Shown: positions 8,626 to 16,455 of the stretch, piece after piece | How the letters are laid out: every line of letters begins with the position of its first letter | Position numbering within the stretch: the stretch's first letter is position 1 | Origin: an uncultured Polaribacter sp. | Lineage (GTDB): Bacteria; Bacteroidota; Bacteroidia; Flavobacteriales; Flavobacteriaceae | NCBI RefSeq assembly: GCF_947497695.1 | Contig: NZ_CANMHM010000002.1 | Span: 401,387 to 465,386 of the forward strand | Length of the DNA: 64,000 nt | Direction of reading: 5' to 3' | Notes under the pieces: generated by a model | Told to the model about the DNA's origin: nothing | Database searches by the model: none | What the model saw: the letters and a program-made list of their open reading frames with translations, nothing else | Program-made: the position numbers and the translations under genes

Positions 8626-9381
8626 ATGGCAAAACAAACAGGTATTATCAAATTAAAAGGAACTATCGGAGGTATTTCTTTTTACAAAACAAGTGATGGA
8701 CATTTAGCTCGTGAAAAAGGTGGTGTGGACAAAAACAGAATTCAAAATGATCCTGCGTTTCAAAGAACGCGTGAAAATGGTTCTGAATTTGGAAGAGCTG
8801 GGAAAGGAGGAAAAGTATTGCGAAATGCAATTCGTGTGCTTTTACAAAATGCAAAAGATAAAAGAGTAGTTTCTCGTTTGACAAAAATTTTAGTGGCAGT
8901 TACTAAAACTGATATTGTTAATGAAAGAGGTCAGAGAACTTTACAGGAAGGAAATTTAAACCTTTTAGAAGCGTTTGAATTCAATTTAAACGGAAAATTA
9001 GGCGCAACTTTATTCGCTCCATTTATAAAAGCATTTGATAGAGTTTCTGGAGATGCAACTTTAAATTTAGCATCTTTTTCACCGACTGTTAGAATTGCAG
9101 CTCCTGCAGGTACCACACATTTTAAAATTGTAATGGGTGCTTCAGAATTAGATTTTGTAAATGAAACTTCAACTTTTGAAAATGACGAAACTGCAATTTT
9201 GCCATATACTGTTGCAAATACAGCTGCAATTGCTTTGACAGCTTCAATCACTGCAAATTCTACCTTTCCTGTAGTACAGGTGTTAGGAGTTGAATTTTAC
9301 CAAGAAGTAAATGGACAGATGTATTCATTGAAAAATGGTACTTATAACGCATTGTCTGTTACCATTATTGATAAACCTTAA
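8626..9381 (+). CDS. Conserved-looking protein of unknown function, first gene of a small cluster
   Basis: A 251-residue protein without signal peptide or membrane segment. The N-terminal 90 residues are basic and Gly-rich (GTIGGISFYKTSDGHLAREK, later FQRTRENGSEFGRAGKGGK). The C-terminal 120 residues alternate hydrophobic and small residues (TLNLASFSPTVRIAAPAGTT), which suggests a beta sandwich. The basic head plus beta-sandwich tail could suit a phage-structural-like or assembly protein, but I cannot assign a family. The stop is 1 bp before the next gene's ATG, so the genes are co-translated with the DUF5675-like protein. Confidence 0.75.
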   Translation: MAKQTGIIKLKGTIGGISFYKTSDGHLAREKGGVDKNRIQNDPAFQRTRENGSEFGRAGKGGKVLRNAIRVLLQNAKDKRVVSRLTKILVAVTKTDIVNERGQRTLQEGNLNLLEAFEFNLNGKLGATLFAPFIKAFDRVSGDATLNLASFSPTVRIAAPAGTTHFKIVMGASELDFVNETSTFENDETAILPYTVANTAAIALTASITANSTFPVVQVLGVEFYQEVNGQMYSLKNGTYNALSVTIIDKP

Positions 9382-9382
9382 A

Positions 9383-9805
9383 ATGGAGTTAATTCTTCAT
9401 AGAAGCTATTTTGAAGAGGGTACCAATGGTACTCTCTTTCATTCAAGCAAATTTCTTTGCCATACCATTGAATTACCCTGGATAAATAATGCGCGAAGTA
9501 TCTCCTGCATACCAGAAGGAAAATATGAAGTTATTCCTCGCTTTTCTAAAAAGTTTAAACATCATTTGATATTGAAAAATGTAGCTAATAGAAGCTTTAT
9601 TTTATTTCATCCTGCAAATGATGCAAAAAGAGATTTAGAAGGTTGTATTGCTCCTGTAACTTACTTAAGTGGTATTGGAAAAGGGATTTATTCAAGGGAT
9701 GCAATGCAAAAATTACTGTCTTTGGTTCATCAAGCTAAAGAACGAAAGGAAAAAATAATATTAATCGTTAAATCACAGAATTATGAAAATTATAGAACGT
9801 TATAA
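9383..9805 (+). CDS. DUF5675-like protein, possible L,D-transpeptidase-fold lysin
   Basis: A 140-residue protein; I use the ATG at 9383 rather than an in-frame ATG 48 bp upstream inside the previous gene. It matches my recollection of DUF5675: IPEGKYEV, then ILFHPANDAKRDLEGCIAP. The His (in FHPAN) to Gly-Cys spacing resembles the H/SHGC active site of YkuD L,D-transpeptidases, which bind peptidoglycan; that link is an inference. It is followed by two small hydrophobic proteins, so the set looks like a lysin plus holin-like proteins. Its 3' end overlaps the next gene by 23 bp. Confidence 0.7.
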   Translation: MELILHRSYFEEGTNGTLFHSSKFLCHTIELPWINNARSISCIPEGKYEVIPRFSKKFKHHLILKNVANRSFILFHPANDAKRDLEGCIAPVTYLSGIGKGIYSRDAMQKLLSLVHQAKERKEKIILIVKSQNYENYRTL

Positions 9806-10031
9806 AAAACCAACACCAAAATTCTTTAGAATTTTAAGAAATATTGGAATTGCATTAGCTACTGCAGGAGGTGCAATTATTGCAGCACCAATAAGTATTC
9901 CTGCAACAATAATAACAATTGCTACTTATATGACAGTGGCAGGAACTGTTGCAACAGCAGTAAGTCAGGCAGTAACAAAAAATGAAAGTTCTTTTGAAAA
10001 AAATATAAATGCTGAAAGTGATGAATTATAA
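9783..10031 (+). CDS. Small hydrophobic holin-like protein
   Basis: An 82-residue protein with a basic N-terminus (ERYKKPTPKFFRILRN). A long Ala/Ile/Gly-rich hydrophobic stretch follows (about 20-63), enough for one or two membrane helices, and then an acidic tail. This is the shape of a phage holin, but small hydrophobic proteins are not diagnostic. It overlaps the lysin-like gene by 23 bp and the next small gene by 11 bp, consistent with translational coupling. Confidence 0.65.
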   Translation: MKIIERYKKPTPKFFRILRNIGIALATAGGAIIAAPISIPATIITIATYMTVAGTVATAVSQAVTKNESSFEKNINAESDEL

Positions 10032-10203
10032 TTCAAAAGTAAGTTTTTTTGGAGGTACATTTCTTTCTTCCGTAATTCATATTGGAGTAGAAGACTTTAT
10101 TACTACTATTGTTTTAGCTATAGTTGGAGCAGTTGTAAGTTTTATTGTTTCAGTCATTTTAAAGTACTTCTTTCAAAGATTAAAAATAAAATATAAAAAG
10201 TAG
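10021..10203 (+). CDS. Small membrane protein
   Basis: A 60-residue protein with one strong transmembrane helix (FITTIVLAIVGAVVSFIVSV) and a very basic C-terminus (QRLKIKYKK). I prefer the ATG at 10021; an ATG at 10009 adds four residues. It overlaps the previous gene by 11 bp and ends the cluster just before a strong terminator. With the preceding hydrophobic protein it may form a holin/antiholin-like pair; this is an inference. Confidence 0.6.
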   Translation: MNYNSKVSFFGGTFLSSVIHIGVEDFITTIVLAIVGAVVSFIVSVILKYFFQRLKIKYKK

Positions 10204-10227
10204 TTTAGAAATCATTAAGAAGACAAA

Positions 10228-10272
10228 AAAAGGAAAGAGAATCAGATTTTATATTTGATTCTCTTTCCTTTT
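10228..10272. terminator. Bidirectional rho-independent terminator
   Basis: AAAGGAAAGAGAATCA and TGATTCTCTTTCCTTT form a perfect 16-bp stem around 11 nt, flanked by A and T runs on both sides. It serves the plus-strand cluster ending at 10203. It also overlaps the stop codon of the convergent minus-strand gene. Confidence 0.9.
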
Positions 10273-11233
10273 ATAGTTTAAATTCAGCCCAAAGAGGATA
10301 ATGGTCAGAAATATGATAAGATAAACTTCTTTTTGGAAGATTACGATTTGTTAGTGTTTTGCCAACAAAATCATAATTACCACCATTTATAAACTCTAAT
10401 GATAATCTTGGTTGTTTTCCTTTACCATTAAACCAAGCTATTTGATCATAATATTTAGTTTCATTGAAAATAGAACGTGTTACTTTTTTATTTTGGAGTT
10501 CTGTTGGTACATATAAACCTTCAGATAAGAAAGTTTTATCTAGCAAATCCCCTCTCTTATCAATATTAAAATCACCCAAAGCAATTAAATTCTGATGATA
10601 AGCATTAATGTCTTTTGCCCAGTCAGATAGCCATTCTGCAATTCCTTTTAATTCTTTTATCCTGTCTTTAGATTTTTTTCCATATAAAATATGAAGTGTT
10701 ACTAAAATAAAAGTTTGATTGTTTGATTTGAAACTTACTGCATAAGGTGTTCTTACAAATTGCTCATCTAAAGTTTCTTGTTTTGCTTTATCTGTCCATT
10801 CGTTTGGGACAACTAATTCACCTGCTAATCCAGAAAGTTTTACTCTTCTTGTGTCAAAAAGATAAGCCATTCGCTCTCCATTGCCAGATGAGCCTTTTGA
10901 AACATCTGTAAGAATCATTGACCAATTTTCTCCCAAAACTTTCATAGTATCTCTCAAAGCTCTAATATTTGCTTTGACTTCTTGAACAGCAATAACATCA
11001 AAACGCCTTATGATTTCTGCAATACAAAGTATGGAGTGTAAATCTCTTTTTGGACTATCATCATCATCACTATCCCATTTTCGAGTAAGATTTCCAAAAG
11101 CTCTAATATTCCAACTTGCAATGAGTAAGTTTTTATCTAATTTTTTAGATGGAATTTTACTATCTAAATCTAAATTTAAAACTTCAATATTTCTTTGAAC
11201 TTCTTTTGGTGGTGTATCAAGTATTTTAGCCAT
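10271..11233 (-). CDS. Endonuclease/exonuclease/phosphatase-family protein
   Basis: A 320-residue protein with the motifs of the EEP (DNase I/exonuclease III) fold: ASWNIRAFG near residue 40, VIAVQEVKA with the metal-binding Glu, LGDFNID near residue 220, and the terminal catalytic ISDHYPLWAEF. No signal peptide is seen, so it should be cytoplasmic. Relatives hydrolyse DNA or phosphodiesters. It stands alone, convergent with the lysin-like cluster and inside the island, which would suit a DNA-processing or anti-invader role. Its substrate is unknown. Confidence 0.85.
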   Translation of the reverse strand: MAKILDTPPKEVQRNIEVLNLDLDSKIPSKKLDKNLLIASWNIRAFGNLTRKWDSDDDDSPKRDLHSILCIAEIIRRFDVIAVQEVKANIRALRDTMKVLGENWSMILTDVSKGSSGNGERMAYLFDTRRVKLSGLAGELVVPNEWTDKAKQETLDEQFVRTPYAVSFKSNNQTFILVTLHILYGKKSKDRIKELKGIAEWLSDWAKDINAYHQNLIALGDFNIDKRGDLLDKTFLSEGLYVPTELQNKKVTRSIFNETKYYDQIAWFNGKGKQPRLSLEFINGGNYDFVGKTLTNRNLPKRSLSYHISDHYPLWAEFKL

Positions 11234-11387
11234 ACTTTAAAAATACAATTTTTATGATAATTATTTAGATATTTACATTCGTACCTATTTTTTTACTTAA
11301 CGAAATGAGGCAAACAAAGAATTTTGATAAAGAAATTAAATGAATTTAGCAGAATTTTTGTGCAGATGAATGAGATAAGGGAAAAAT

Positions 11388-11490
11388 GTGATTTATCGTT
11401 TTAAAAAATTGATAAACAGAGGCTGGTTGGAGCGTGGGGTTTATCAATCTTTTAAAATGTTAGCCCAATGGCGATTGAATGAAAATAATT
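11388..11490 (+). CDS. Very small ORF or gene fragment in the palindrome region
   Basis: A 33-residue frame from a GTG at 11388 that looks protein-like (INRGWLERGVYQSFK, then MLAQWRLNENN). An in-frame stop lies just upstream, so it may be the remnant of a longer gene. It covers the inverted repeat 11399-11457. A second frame (11479-11538, 19 residues, KIIKDEVRSALAEAKISV) overlaps its end. I do not recognise either. Confidence 0.3.
11399..11457. repeat. Inverted repeat P1
   Basis: TTTTAAAAAATTGATAAAC (11399-11417) pairs with 11439-11457 at 18 of 19 positions around a 21-nt spacer that is noticeably G-rich. It is the first of four consecutive palindromic structures in this stretch. Confidence 0.75.
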
Positions 11491-11532
11491 AAAGACGAAG
11501 TACGTAGTGCGCTGGCAGAAGCGAAAATAAGT

Positions 11533-11713
11533 GTGTAAATTTTTATTTGTACTATATATTGCTATTGATTGGTTTTGTTAAAAGTGAATGCACTACATTT
11601 TTTTTAGTACTACTGATGTTGAGTTTTAATACCTCAATTTGTTTTTATATGATTAGCATTTGCTTTTAGTGAAACCAACTTTTACTAATTACTTTACAAA
11701 TAAAAATTTATAC
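11533..11713 (+). ncRNA. 181-bp long hairpin element P2
   Basis: The outer arms 11533-11551 and 11695-11713 pair at 18 of 19 positions, and inner arms 11569-11591 and 11656-11678 at 18 of 23. A small apical stem (TTGAG/CTCAA) closes it at 11619-11637. All six non-Watson-Crick positions are G-U pairs in plus-strand RNA. No ORF is seen. It could be a structured RNA, a hairpin-forming DNA element or a MITE-like palindrome. Confidence 0.5.
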
Positions 11714-11733
11714 TCTTATTGGCTTTTTTTTGA

Positions 11734-11823
11734 TTTTATAGGTGCTTTACAATTTCTTTTTAAATTGAAATTTTAATGATTTTAATAATATTCATTTAAA
11801 ATTACCAATAAGCACTTATAAAA
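11734..11823. repeat. Inverted repeat P3
   Basis: TTTTATAGGTGCTT (11734-11747) pairs with AAGCACTTATAAAA (11810-11823) at 13 of 14 positions; the exception is G-U in plus-strand RNA. CTTATTGG at 11715-11722 is also complementary to CCAATAAG at 11805-11812. The interior is nearly pure A/T. Confidence 0.55.
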
Positions 11824-11842
11824 ACAATGCAACAAAGATGGA

Positions 11843-12001
11843 ATGTTATCTAATTATCTGCTTTTTATTATTAATTACTGGGTGCGCGTTGGATGTGCGG
11901 CTATTTTACATAATGGCGTTATAGTGCCTGGAGTTTTTACGGAAGAGCAGTATAACTGCGCATTATGTAAAGATAGCTTTGGGGAGTTTTGTGTTTTATG
12001 A
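11843..12001 (+). CDS. Possible 52-residue Cys-containing small protein
   Basis: An ATG-initiated frame of 52 codons that reads like real protein, especially its second half (GVIVPGVFTEEQYNCALCKD, ending FGEFCVL). It has four Cys, including one CxxC. I do not recognise the family. Base composition is less AT-rich than the surrounding non-coding DNA. The inverted repeat P4 lies inside it, so it may instead be a degenerate or structural element. Confidence 0.4.
   Translation: MLSNYLLFIINYWVRVGCAAILHNGVIVPGVFTEEQYNCALCKDSFGEFCVL
11901..11976. repeat. Inverted repeat P4
   Basis: Arms 11901-11923 and 11951-11976 pair with small bulges. The core is TTTACATAATG against CATTATGTAAA (11 of 11), followed by TTATA against TATAA. 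The spacer is 27 nt. The extrahelical bases recall folded recombination sites, but the order of the core motifs is not that of an integron attC. Confidence 0.6.
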
Positions 12002-12065
12002 AATAATAAACACGCGTTGCTTTTTAGAGTTGTGTAATGAGTTTGCGAATGGAACAAGCTCTAAA

Positions 12066-12194
12066 ATGCAACTACCTATAGATTTTAAAACGCTAAACTT
12101 GCATTGGCGCGCGGAACAAACCAAAAGACAAAGGTTTTTTGCTTTTTTAGCAATAAATTGGGTTTTGGTTTGTGGGGATTTTAATTTTTATTGA
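12066..12194 (+). CDS. Possible 42-residue small ORF
   Basis: ATG-initiated frame (begins QLPIDFKTLNLHWRAEQTK, ends VCGDFNFY) with a basic middle and a hydrophobic segment. It overlaps the stop of the convergent ATPase-nuclease gene by 7 bp. There is no family recognition, so it may be a fragment or chance ORF. Confidence 0.25.
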   Translation: MQLPIDFKTLNLHWRAEQTKRQRFFAFLAINWVLVCGDFNFY

Positions 12195-14185
12195 ATTATT
12201 TCTTTTGTAAGAGTATCAGATAGTTCTTTATCGAAATTTATCCCTTTCAATTTTAATTCCTCTTTTATTGTGTTTTTAAATTCTAATTTATCTACTAAAT
12301 TTCTATGACGATGTTTGTACTGTTTAAACAAATCATCCCAAGTCATTGCGTAAATTTCAAAATTATTTATAGATTGAACAAGAAACCGTTTTCCTTTATT
12401 ACTTTGATTTAAATAAAGGCCTTTTATAAAACTATCAACTTCTTTACCTACTAAAATAAATTTCCATTGCCTTAATTGACTATTAAATTTAACTTCATTT
12501 ACAATGAAATTTAAATAATCTTCTATTTGACGATATTGTTCTTTACCAATAGTAACAGAAGGTCTTTTTAGTTCGACTATGATGTTCTCTTCAATAATAT
12601 CATCATCTGAATTTGGGTCTGGAATATTTGATTTACGACAAATAAATATATCTGGTCTTCTTAATTTTTCTTGTTGATTTACTTCACTAATTATAGGTTT
12701 TTTGTTGTCATTCAATTCTAAAAAATTAAGATAATTATTTAAAACAATTTCAAAATTATCATCAGCAGAAACCAAATGATATTTTTCACCAAATAACCAG
12801 TAATTATTTTCTATAACTTTTTGAATATGATCTCTTTCATTAGTGAATTTTTCTAAATCAAAAATCAAAATCTTTAAAGTTTCAACAACAGTATGTCTAT
12901 TCTCTAAAAGTTTAACTAAACTTAAAATATGAGTGAATTTTGTTTTACTTAATGTTTCTGATAATTCTGTTCTTTCATCATCTGTCAGATTAACAATACC
13001 GTCAATAATCGTTAATATTTTATCACGTTCTTCAGAATCTAAAAGCAAATTAAGAAAACCAACTAATGTTTTACTTTGTGTGTTATTTAGTTTGTGGAAG
13101 ATTTTTGGTTCAGCACAATAAAGTTCTTTTACTACATTCTCTAAATCATCTTTTCTTAATTGTTCATATTTAGTATTTTTAAAAAAAGGAAATACTTTAT
13201 CTTTTCTATATTTAATAATTAAATCTTCAGCTTTATTATCTTTTATGTACTCTTTTTCTTTTTTTGATATAAAATCTTTCAAATGAGAAACGAGTAATTT
13301 AAACGTTTCATCTTGTTGATTTTTATCTGTAGATGGGGCATCAATTTTCGTAGGTAAAAAATCATTAAAATAACCTGATTCAACATAAACGGAATGATGA
13401 AAATCTATAGCTCCGTTGTTAAAAGAAGTGTGAACTCGGTGTTTTTCAATTTTATTACTATTTAAAAAATAATTAAAATATTTATCTCCAATTTTTTTTG
13501 ACCATCTAACATAGGATACTTTAAATTTATTATCAATAATTGTAGTTTCAAAATCTTCTGAATCAGCTATAATTCTATTATAATCAATCCTTGTTCCATT
13601 AACTATTATTCTATAATCTCTCTGTTTGTTTAAATGCAGAAACCAACCAAACTCACCTGCTAAAAAATCAAAAAAAGTTTCATTATCCAATTGATCACCA
13701 AACAAATCAAAAAAGCCATCAAAAGAAACTATAGTACCTGTATTGATTTTAACTATTTTCTTTTCACTTTCTATACCATAATTTTGACTATCTTCTTTAT
13801 TGATAATAATGGAATATTGAAAATTTTTATCATCTTGATTGAAAACTGTATCCCATTGTGATTGATTGGCAAATGTTGTAAATGAATAACGACCTTTACC
13901 TTTTTTACCTTTAATAAAACCTGTTTTTGAAAAAGTAAATGCTTTTTGAGAATCTTGAAACTTACCAAATGTATTTTCAATATCTGATAAATTAATACCT
14001 ATACCATTATCTGAAATTGATAAATTATTTAAGTAACCTATCTCATTTGAAACATAATCTATATTAATAGTAGTTGCTTGAGCATCGAAACCATTCCAAA
14101 TATATTCTGCAATAGCTTTATAACCACTTGGTAATCCACTTTGTTCAATACTTTTAGATGTGATTCTTGAGGTATATTTCTTCAT
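12188..14185 (-). CDS. GHKL ATPase fused to a Shedu-like PD-(D/E)XK nuclease (predicted defence protein)
   Basis: A 665-residue protein (ATG at 14185; a TTG adds six residues). The N-terminus is a GHKL (Hsp90/MutL-type) ATPase: AEYIWNGFDA (Glu27, Asn31, Asp34), DNGIGI (59-64), and the Gly-rich lid GKKGKGR (93-99). The C-terminal part has an ENNYWLFGEKY segment, then RPDIFI (Asp512) and VELKRP (Glu538, Lys540). This is the D...ExK active site with the ELKRP form seen in Shedu/DUF4263 nucleases. I infer an ATP-gated nuclease against foreign DNA. It is grouped with an AlbA_2 protein inside a genomic island. Family assignment of the C-terminus is by motif only. Confidence 0.75.
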   Translation of the reverse strand: MKKYTSRITSKSIEQSGLPSGYKAIAEYIWNGFDAQATTINIDYVSNEIGYLNNLSISDNGIGINLSDIENTFGKFQDSQKAFTFSKTGFIKGKKGKGRYSFTTFANQSQWDTVFNQDDKNFQYSIIINKEDSQNYGIESEKKIVKINTGTIVSFDGFFDLFGDQLDNETFFDFLAGEFGWFLHLNKQRDYRIIVNGTRIDYNRIIADSEDFETTIIDNKFKVSYVRWSKKIGDKYFNYFLNSNKIEKHRVHTSFNNGAIDFHHSVYVESGYFNDFLPTKIDAPSTDKNQQDETFKLLVSHLKDFISKKEKEYIKDNKAEDLIIKYRKDKVFPFFKNTKYEQLRKDDLENVVKELYCAEPKIFHKLNNTQSKTLVGFLNLLLDSEERDKILTIIDGIVNLTDDERTELSETLSKTKFTHILSLVKLLENRHTVVETLKILIFDLEKFTNERDHIQKVIENNYWLFGEKYHLVSADDNFEIVLNNYLNFLELNDNKKPIISEVNQQEKLRRPDIFICRKSNIPDPNSDDDIIEENIIVELKRPSVTIGKEQYRQIEDYLNFIVNEVKFNSQLRQWKFILVGKEVDSFIKGLYLNQSNKGKRFLVQSINNFEIYAMTWDDLFKQYKHRHRNLVDKLEFKNTIKEELKLKGINFDKELSDTLTKEIIQ

Positions 14186-14324
14186 AGATTGTAAAAATAA
14201 CAAAAAGCATTAATTGATAAGATTTTATATCTTTTTATTTTTTAACGATAAGACAAATTTATAGTTGTAAAAAGAAATTATTTCAAATACACACCTAAAT
14301 TTTCCACCCACTCTTTCTACCCAC

Positions 14325-15704
14325 TTACGGAAGTATATAGTTTATTTTCCAATGACCACCTTTTGCGCTTCCTACTCTTACAATAAGCCCACGATCTTTT
14401 AAAACATTTAGATTATTATCAATGGCAGTAGCACTTAACTCCACTATTTCTTCTAATTCTCTTTTAGAAACTTTATTATTTTTATGAATAGCTTTGATAA
14501 TATTAATTCTATTATCTGTTAGATTATCTACCCACTTATCTACCCACTTATTAAAATCGAAAGGTCTTCTAAATGTTACCGTAAATATACCTTCAGTATT
14601 AAATTCTGGTGGAGTTAAATTATTTTCTAACATTAAATCTCTCATTCTACTAATACCAGAACCTACTTGCTCTACCATTCTTATTCTTTCGAAAAGACCA
14701 AATATTAAAGGGTTTCTACTTAAACTTCTTTTTCCAAATTCATTTTTAGGAATTCCACTTACTAAACCTCCAGGATTAGAAATTTCAATTCTATCATTAA
14801 AAACTTCCACAGAAATACGAGCTCCTTTATCATAATAATCTCTATGTGCTAAAGCATTAATAATAGCTTCTTTAAAAACTGTTTCAGGAATTTCCCAAAT
14901 TTCTTTTCGAGGTTGTGAACCATTTCCTTCAATGTCATAACGAACATTTAGTTTTGTTTTTAACCAAGTCATTGTTTGAAGAAATTGCTGATATAAAGTA
15001 CCAGACATTATTTTATCATCAGTAATATATCTTTTATCAATACCATCAAAAACAATACATCTAATTACAGCTTTGTCAAAAAATTGTACTGGATTTTCTG
15101 CAAAGAATAAAGTAGCACCATTTTTAAGGAAGCCTTCTTTGGTTACTAATTTTAAATTATTGAATACTTGCTCGTTAGAAACTGTAGTACCTAAACCTGC
15201 TAATTCTCTAAATTGATTGATATTGGCATCAGGAATATCTTTAGTTACATCTATTGTTTTACAAGGCGCCTCATCATAATAAATCTTATCAGCTTGCTGA
15301 AAGAAATCTCTCATTTCTTCTACCGTGGTTAATTTTTGAGAATTAGGACCTTGTCGAACATAAATTGCTCCAGAAAGGACATAAGGTTTATTTACACCTG
15401 AAGGAACTTCAATTATTACAATTTCTTTTTCATCAATAGTTGTCGTATAAATATTGCAAAGTAATGTTGGTGTAATTTCATTTATTGAATTCTGCAAAGC
15501 GGAACGTTTTACATTGTTAAACGTAACTCCTTTAACATTATTAGCATCATCAACACCCAAAATAAGAGCACCACCAGATGCATTTGCAAAAGCACAAATT
15601 TCTTCTGTAACCTCTTTTATTTTATTTGGAATTCTTACTTTAAATTCAAGGTTAAAGCCTTCTCCTGAATTTATAAGTGATTTTATTTCGTTGATACTTA
15701 ACAT
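14325..15704 (-). CDS. AlbA_2 (Schlafen-type) domain protein with HATPase_c_4-like and winged-helix regions
   Basis: 459 residues from the ATG at 15704; a GTG at 15722 adds six. The N-terminus is an AlbA_2 domain (FNLEFKVRIP, ICAFANASGGALILGVDD). A GHKL-like HATPase_c_4 region follows with EAIINALAHRDYY and ISNPGGLVSG, and a C-terminal winged helix (KRELEEIVELSATAIDNNL). Such proteins are annotated as RNA-binding or transcriptional regulators and are frequent in defence islands. The short repeat KWVDKWVD joins the last two domains. It lies 139 bp upstream of the ATPase-nuclease gene in the same direction and may act with it. Confidence 0.85.
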   Translation of the reverse strand: MLSINEIKSLINSGEGFNLEFKVRIPNKIKEVTEEICAFANASGGALILGVDDANNVKGVTFNNVKRSALQNSINEITPTLLCNIYTTTIDEKEIVIIEVPSGVNKPYVLSGAIYVRQGPNSQKLTTVEEMRDFFQQADKIYYDEAPCKTIDVTKDIPDANINQFRELAGLGTTVSNEQVFNNLKLVTKEGFLKNGATLFFAENPVQFFDKAVIRCIVFDGIDKRYITDDKIMSGTLYQQFLQTMTWLKTKLNVRYDIEGNGSQPRKEIWEIPETVFKEAIINALAHRDYYDKGARISVEVFNDRIEISNPGGLVSGIPKNEFGKRSLSRNPLIFGLFERIRMVEQVGSGISRMRDLMLENNLTPPEFNTEGIFTVTFRRPFDFNKWVDKWVDNLTDNRINIIKAIHKNNKVSKRELEEIVELSATAIDNNLNVLKDRGLIVRVGSAKGGHWKINYILP

Positions 15705-15792
15705 AAAATTATAGCTATACACAAATCTATTAAAATTGTTTGGTTTTTAGTCTTTGCATTACACTTTTATCGATGTTGAGTAGGTGTTGCCT

Positions 15793-16455
15793 TTATACTC
15801 GCTTATCTAAACTTTCTTTATCAAAAGCAATCAAATTAAATAATTCTCGCATTCTGGAACGTACACGAATACCATATCTGCTCTCTAATTCTTGTGCATT
15901 TAAGTTTGTAGTGGTGTGTGTTCTAATTTTACGTTTTAAGAACAAATCATAGCGAGAAAGAAGTATTTCTCCCATTACATTGCAATCTTTACCAAAATGT
16001 CTTCCTGTGGTTTCTACACCTAAATCATCAAAACAATAAAAGCCATTATTACCATAATCTTCAATAATTTTAAAACCACTTTTATTAAAACTGAAAGTGA
16101 TATTTCTTGCAGGAATTAGACTATGTTGATTTTGATGAGGTACAATAAACGGTAATAATTGCATCAAACTGGTTTTACCACAACCAACAGGGCCAGATAA
16201 TAAAATTCCTTTGTTAGGATCTATCTTTAATTTTCTACAAGTTTCAAAATCACGAATGAAATAGATACATAGTTTATATAAAACAGTTTCATCTTCTGAA
16301 TATATTTTGAAATTTTTACCAAATAATAGTTTGCCTTTTGCTTCTAAATAGATTAACATTTTTGGAAAATCGTATATTATTTGATTTCCCTTTTGTTCGC
16401 CTAATTGAAATTGCACACTTCCTTCTTGAATGATATGTGGTTGTATTTTAATCAT
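15793..16455 (-). CDS. DnaC/IstB-like ATPase
   Basis: A 220-residue P-loop ATPase: Walker A GPVGCGKTS near residue 90, Walker B FYCFDDLG near residue 140, sensor-type TTTNLNAQEL, and a terminal Arg-rich SRMRELFNLI like the DnaC arginine region. It probably loads a helicase or remodels DNA for the island. Its ATG overlaps the stop of the upstream winged-helix gene (ATGA), so the two are co-translated. Mobile elements of Bacteroidetes often carry this gene. Confidence 0.8.
   Translation of the reverse strand: MIKIQPHIIQEGSVQFQLGEQKGNQIIYDFPKMLIYLEAKGKLLFGKNFKIYSEDETVLYKLCIYFIRDFETCRKLKIDPNKGILLSGPVGCGKTSLMQLLPFIVPHQNQHSLIPARNITFSFNKSGFKIIEDYGNNGFYCFDDLGVETTGRHFGKDCNVMGEILLSRYDLFLKRKIRTHTTTNLNAQELESRYGIRVRSRMRELFNLIAFDKESLDKRV

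Noticed and set aside
11533..11713. Retron msr-msd RNA
   Set aside because: A long hairpin RNA invites this idea, but no reverse transcriptase gene exists nearby.
11895..11980. Integron attC site
   Set aside because: The arms (CATAATG, GCGTTATA, TATAACTGCGC) recall attC cores, but the R and L motifs are in the wrong inside-outside order and no integron integrase is visible.
11875..12057. 60-residue minus-strand ORF in the palindrome region
   Set aside because: It is the antisense of the more protein-like 52-residue plus-strand frame and of palindrome P4.
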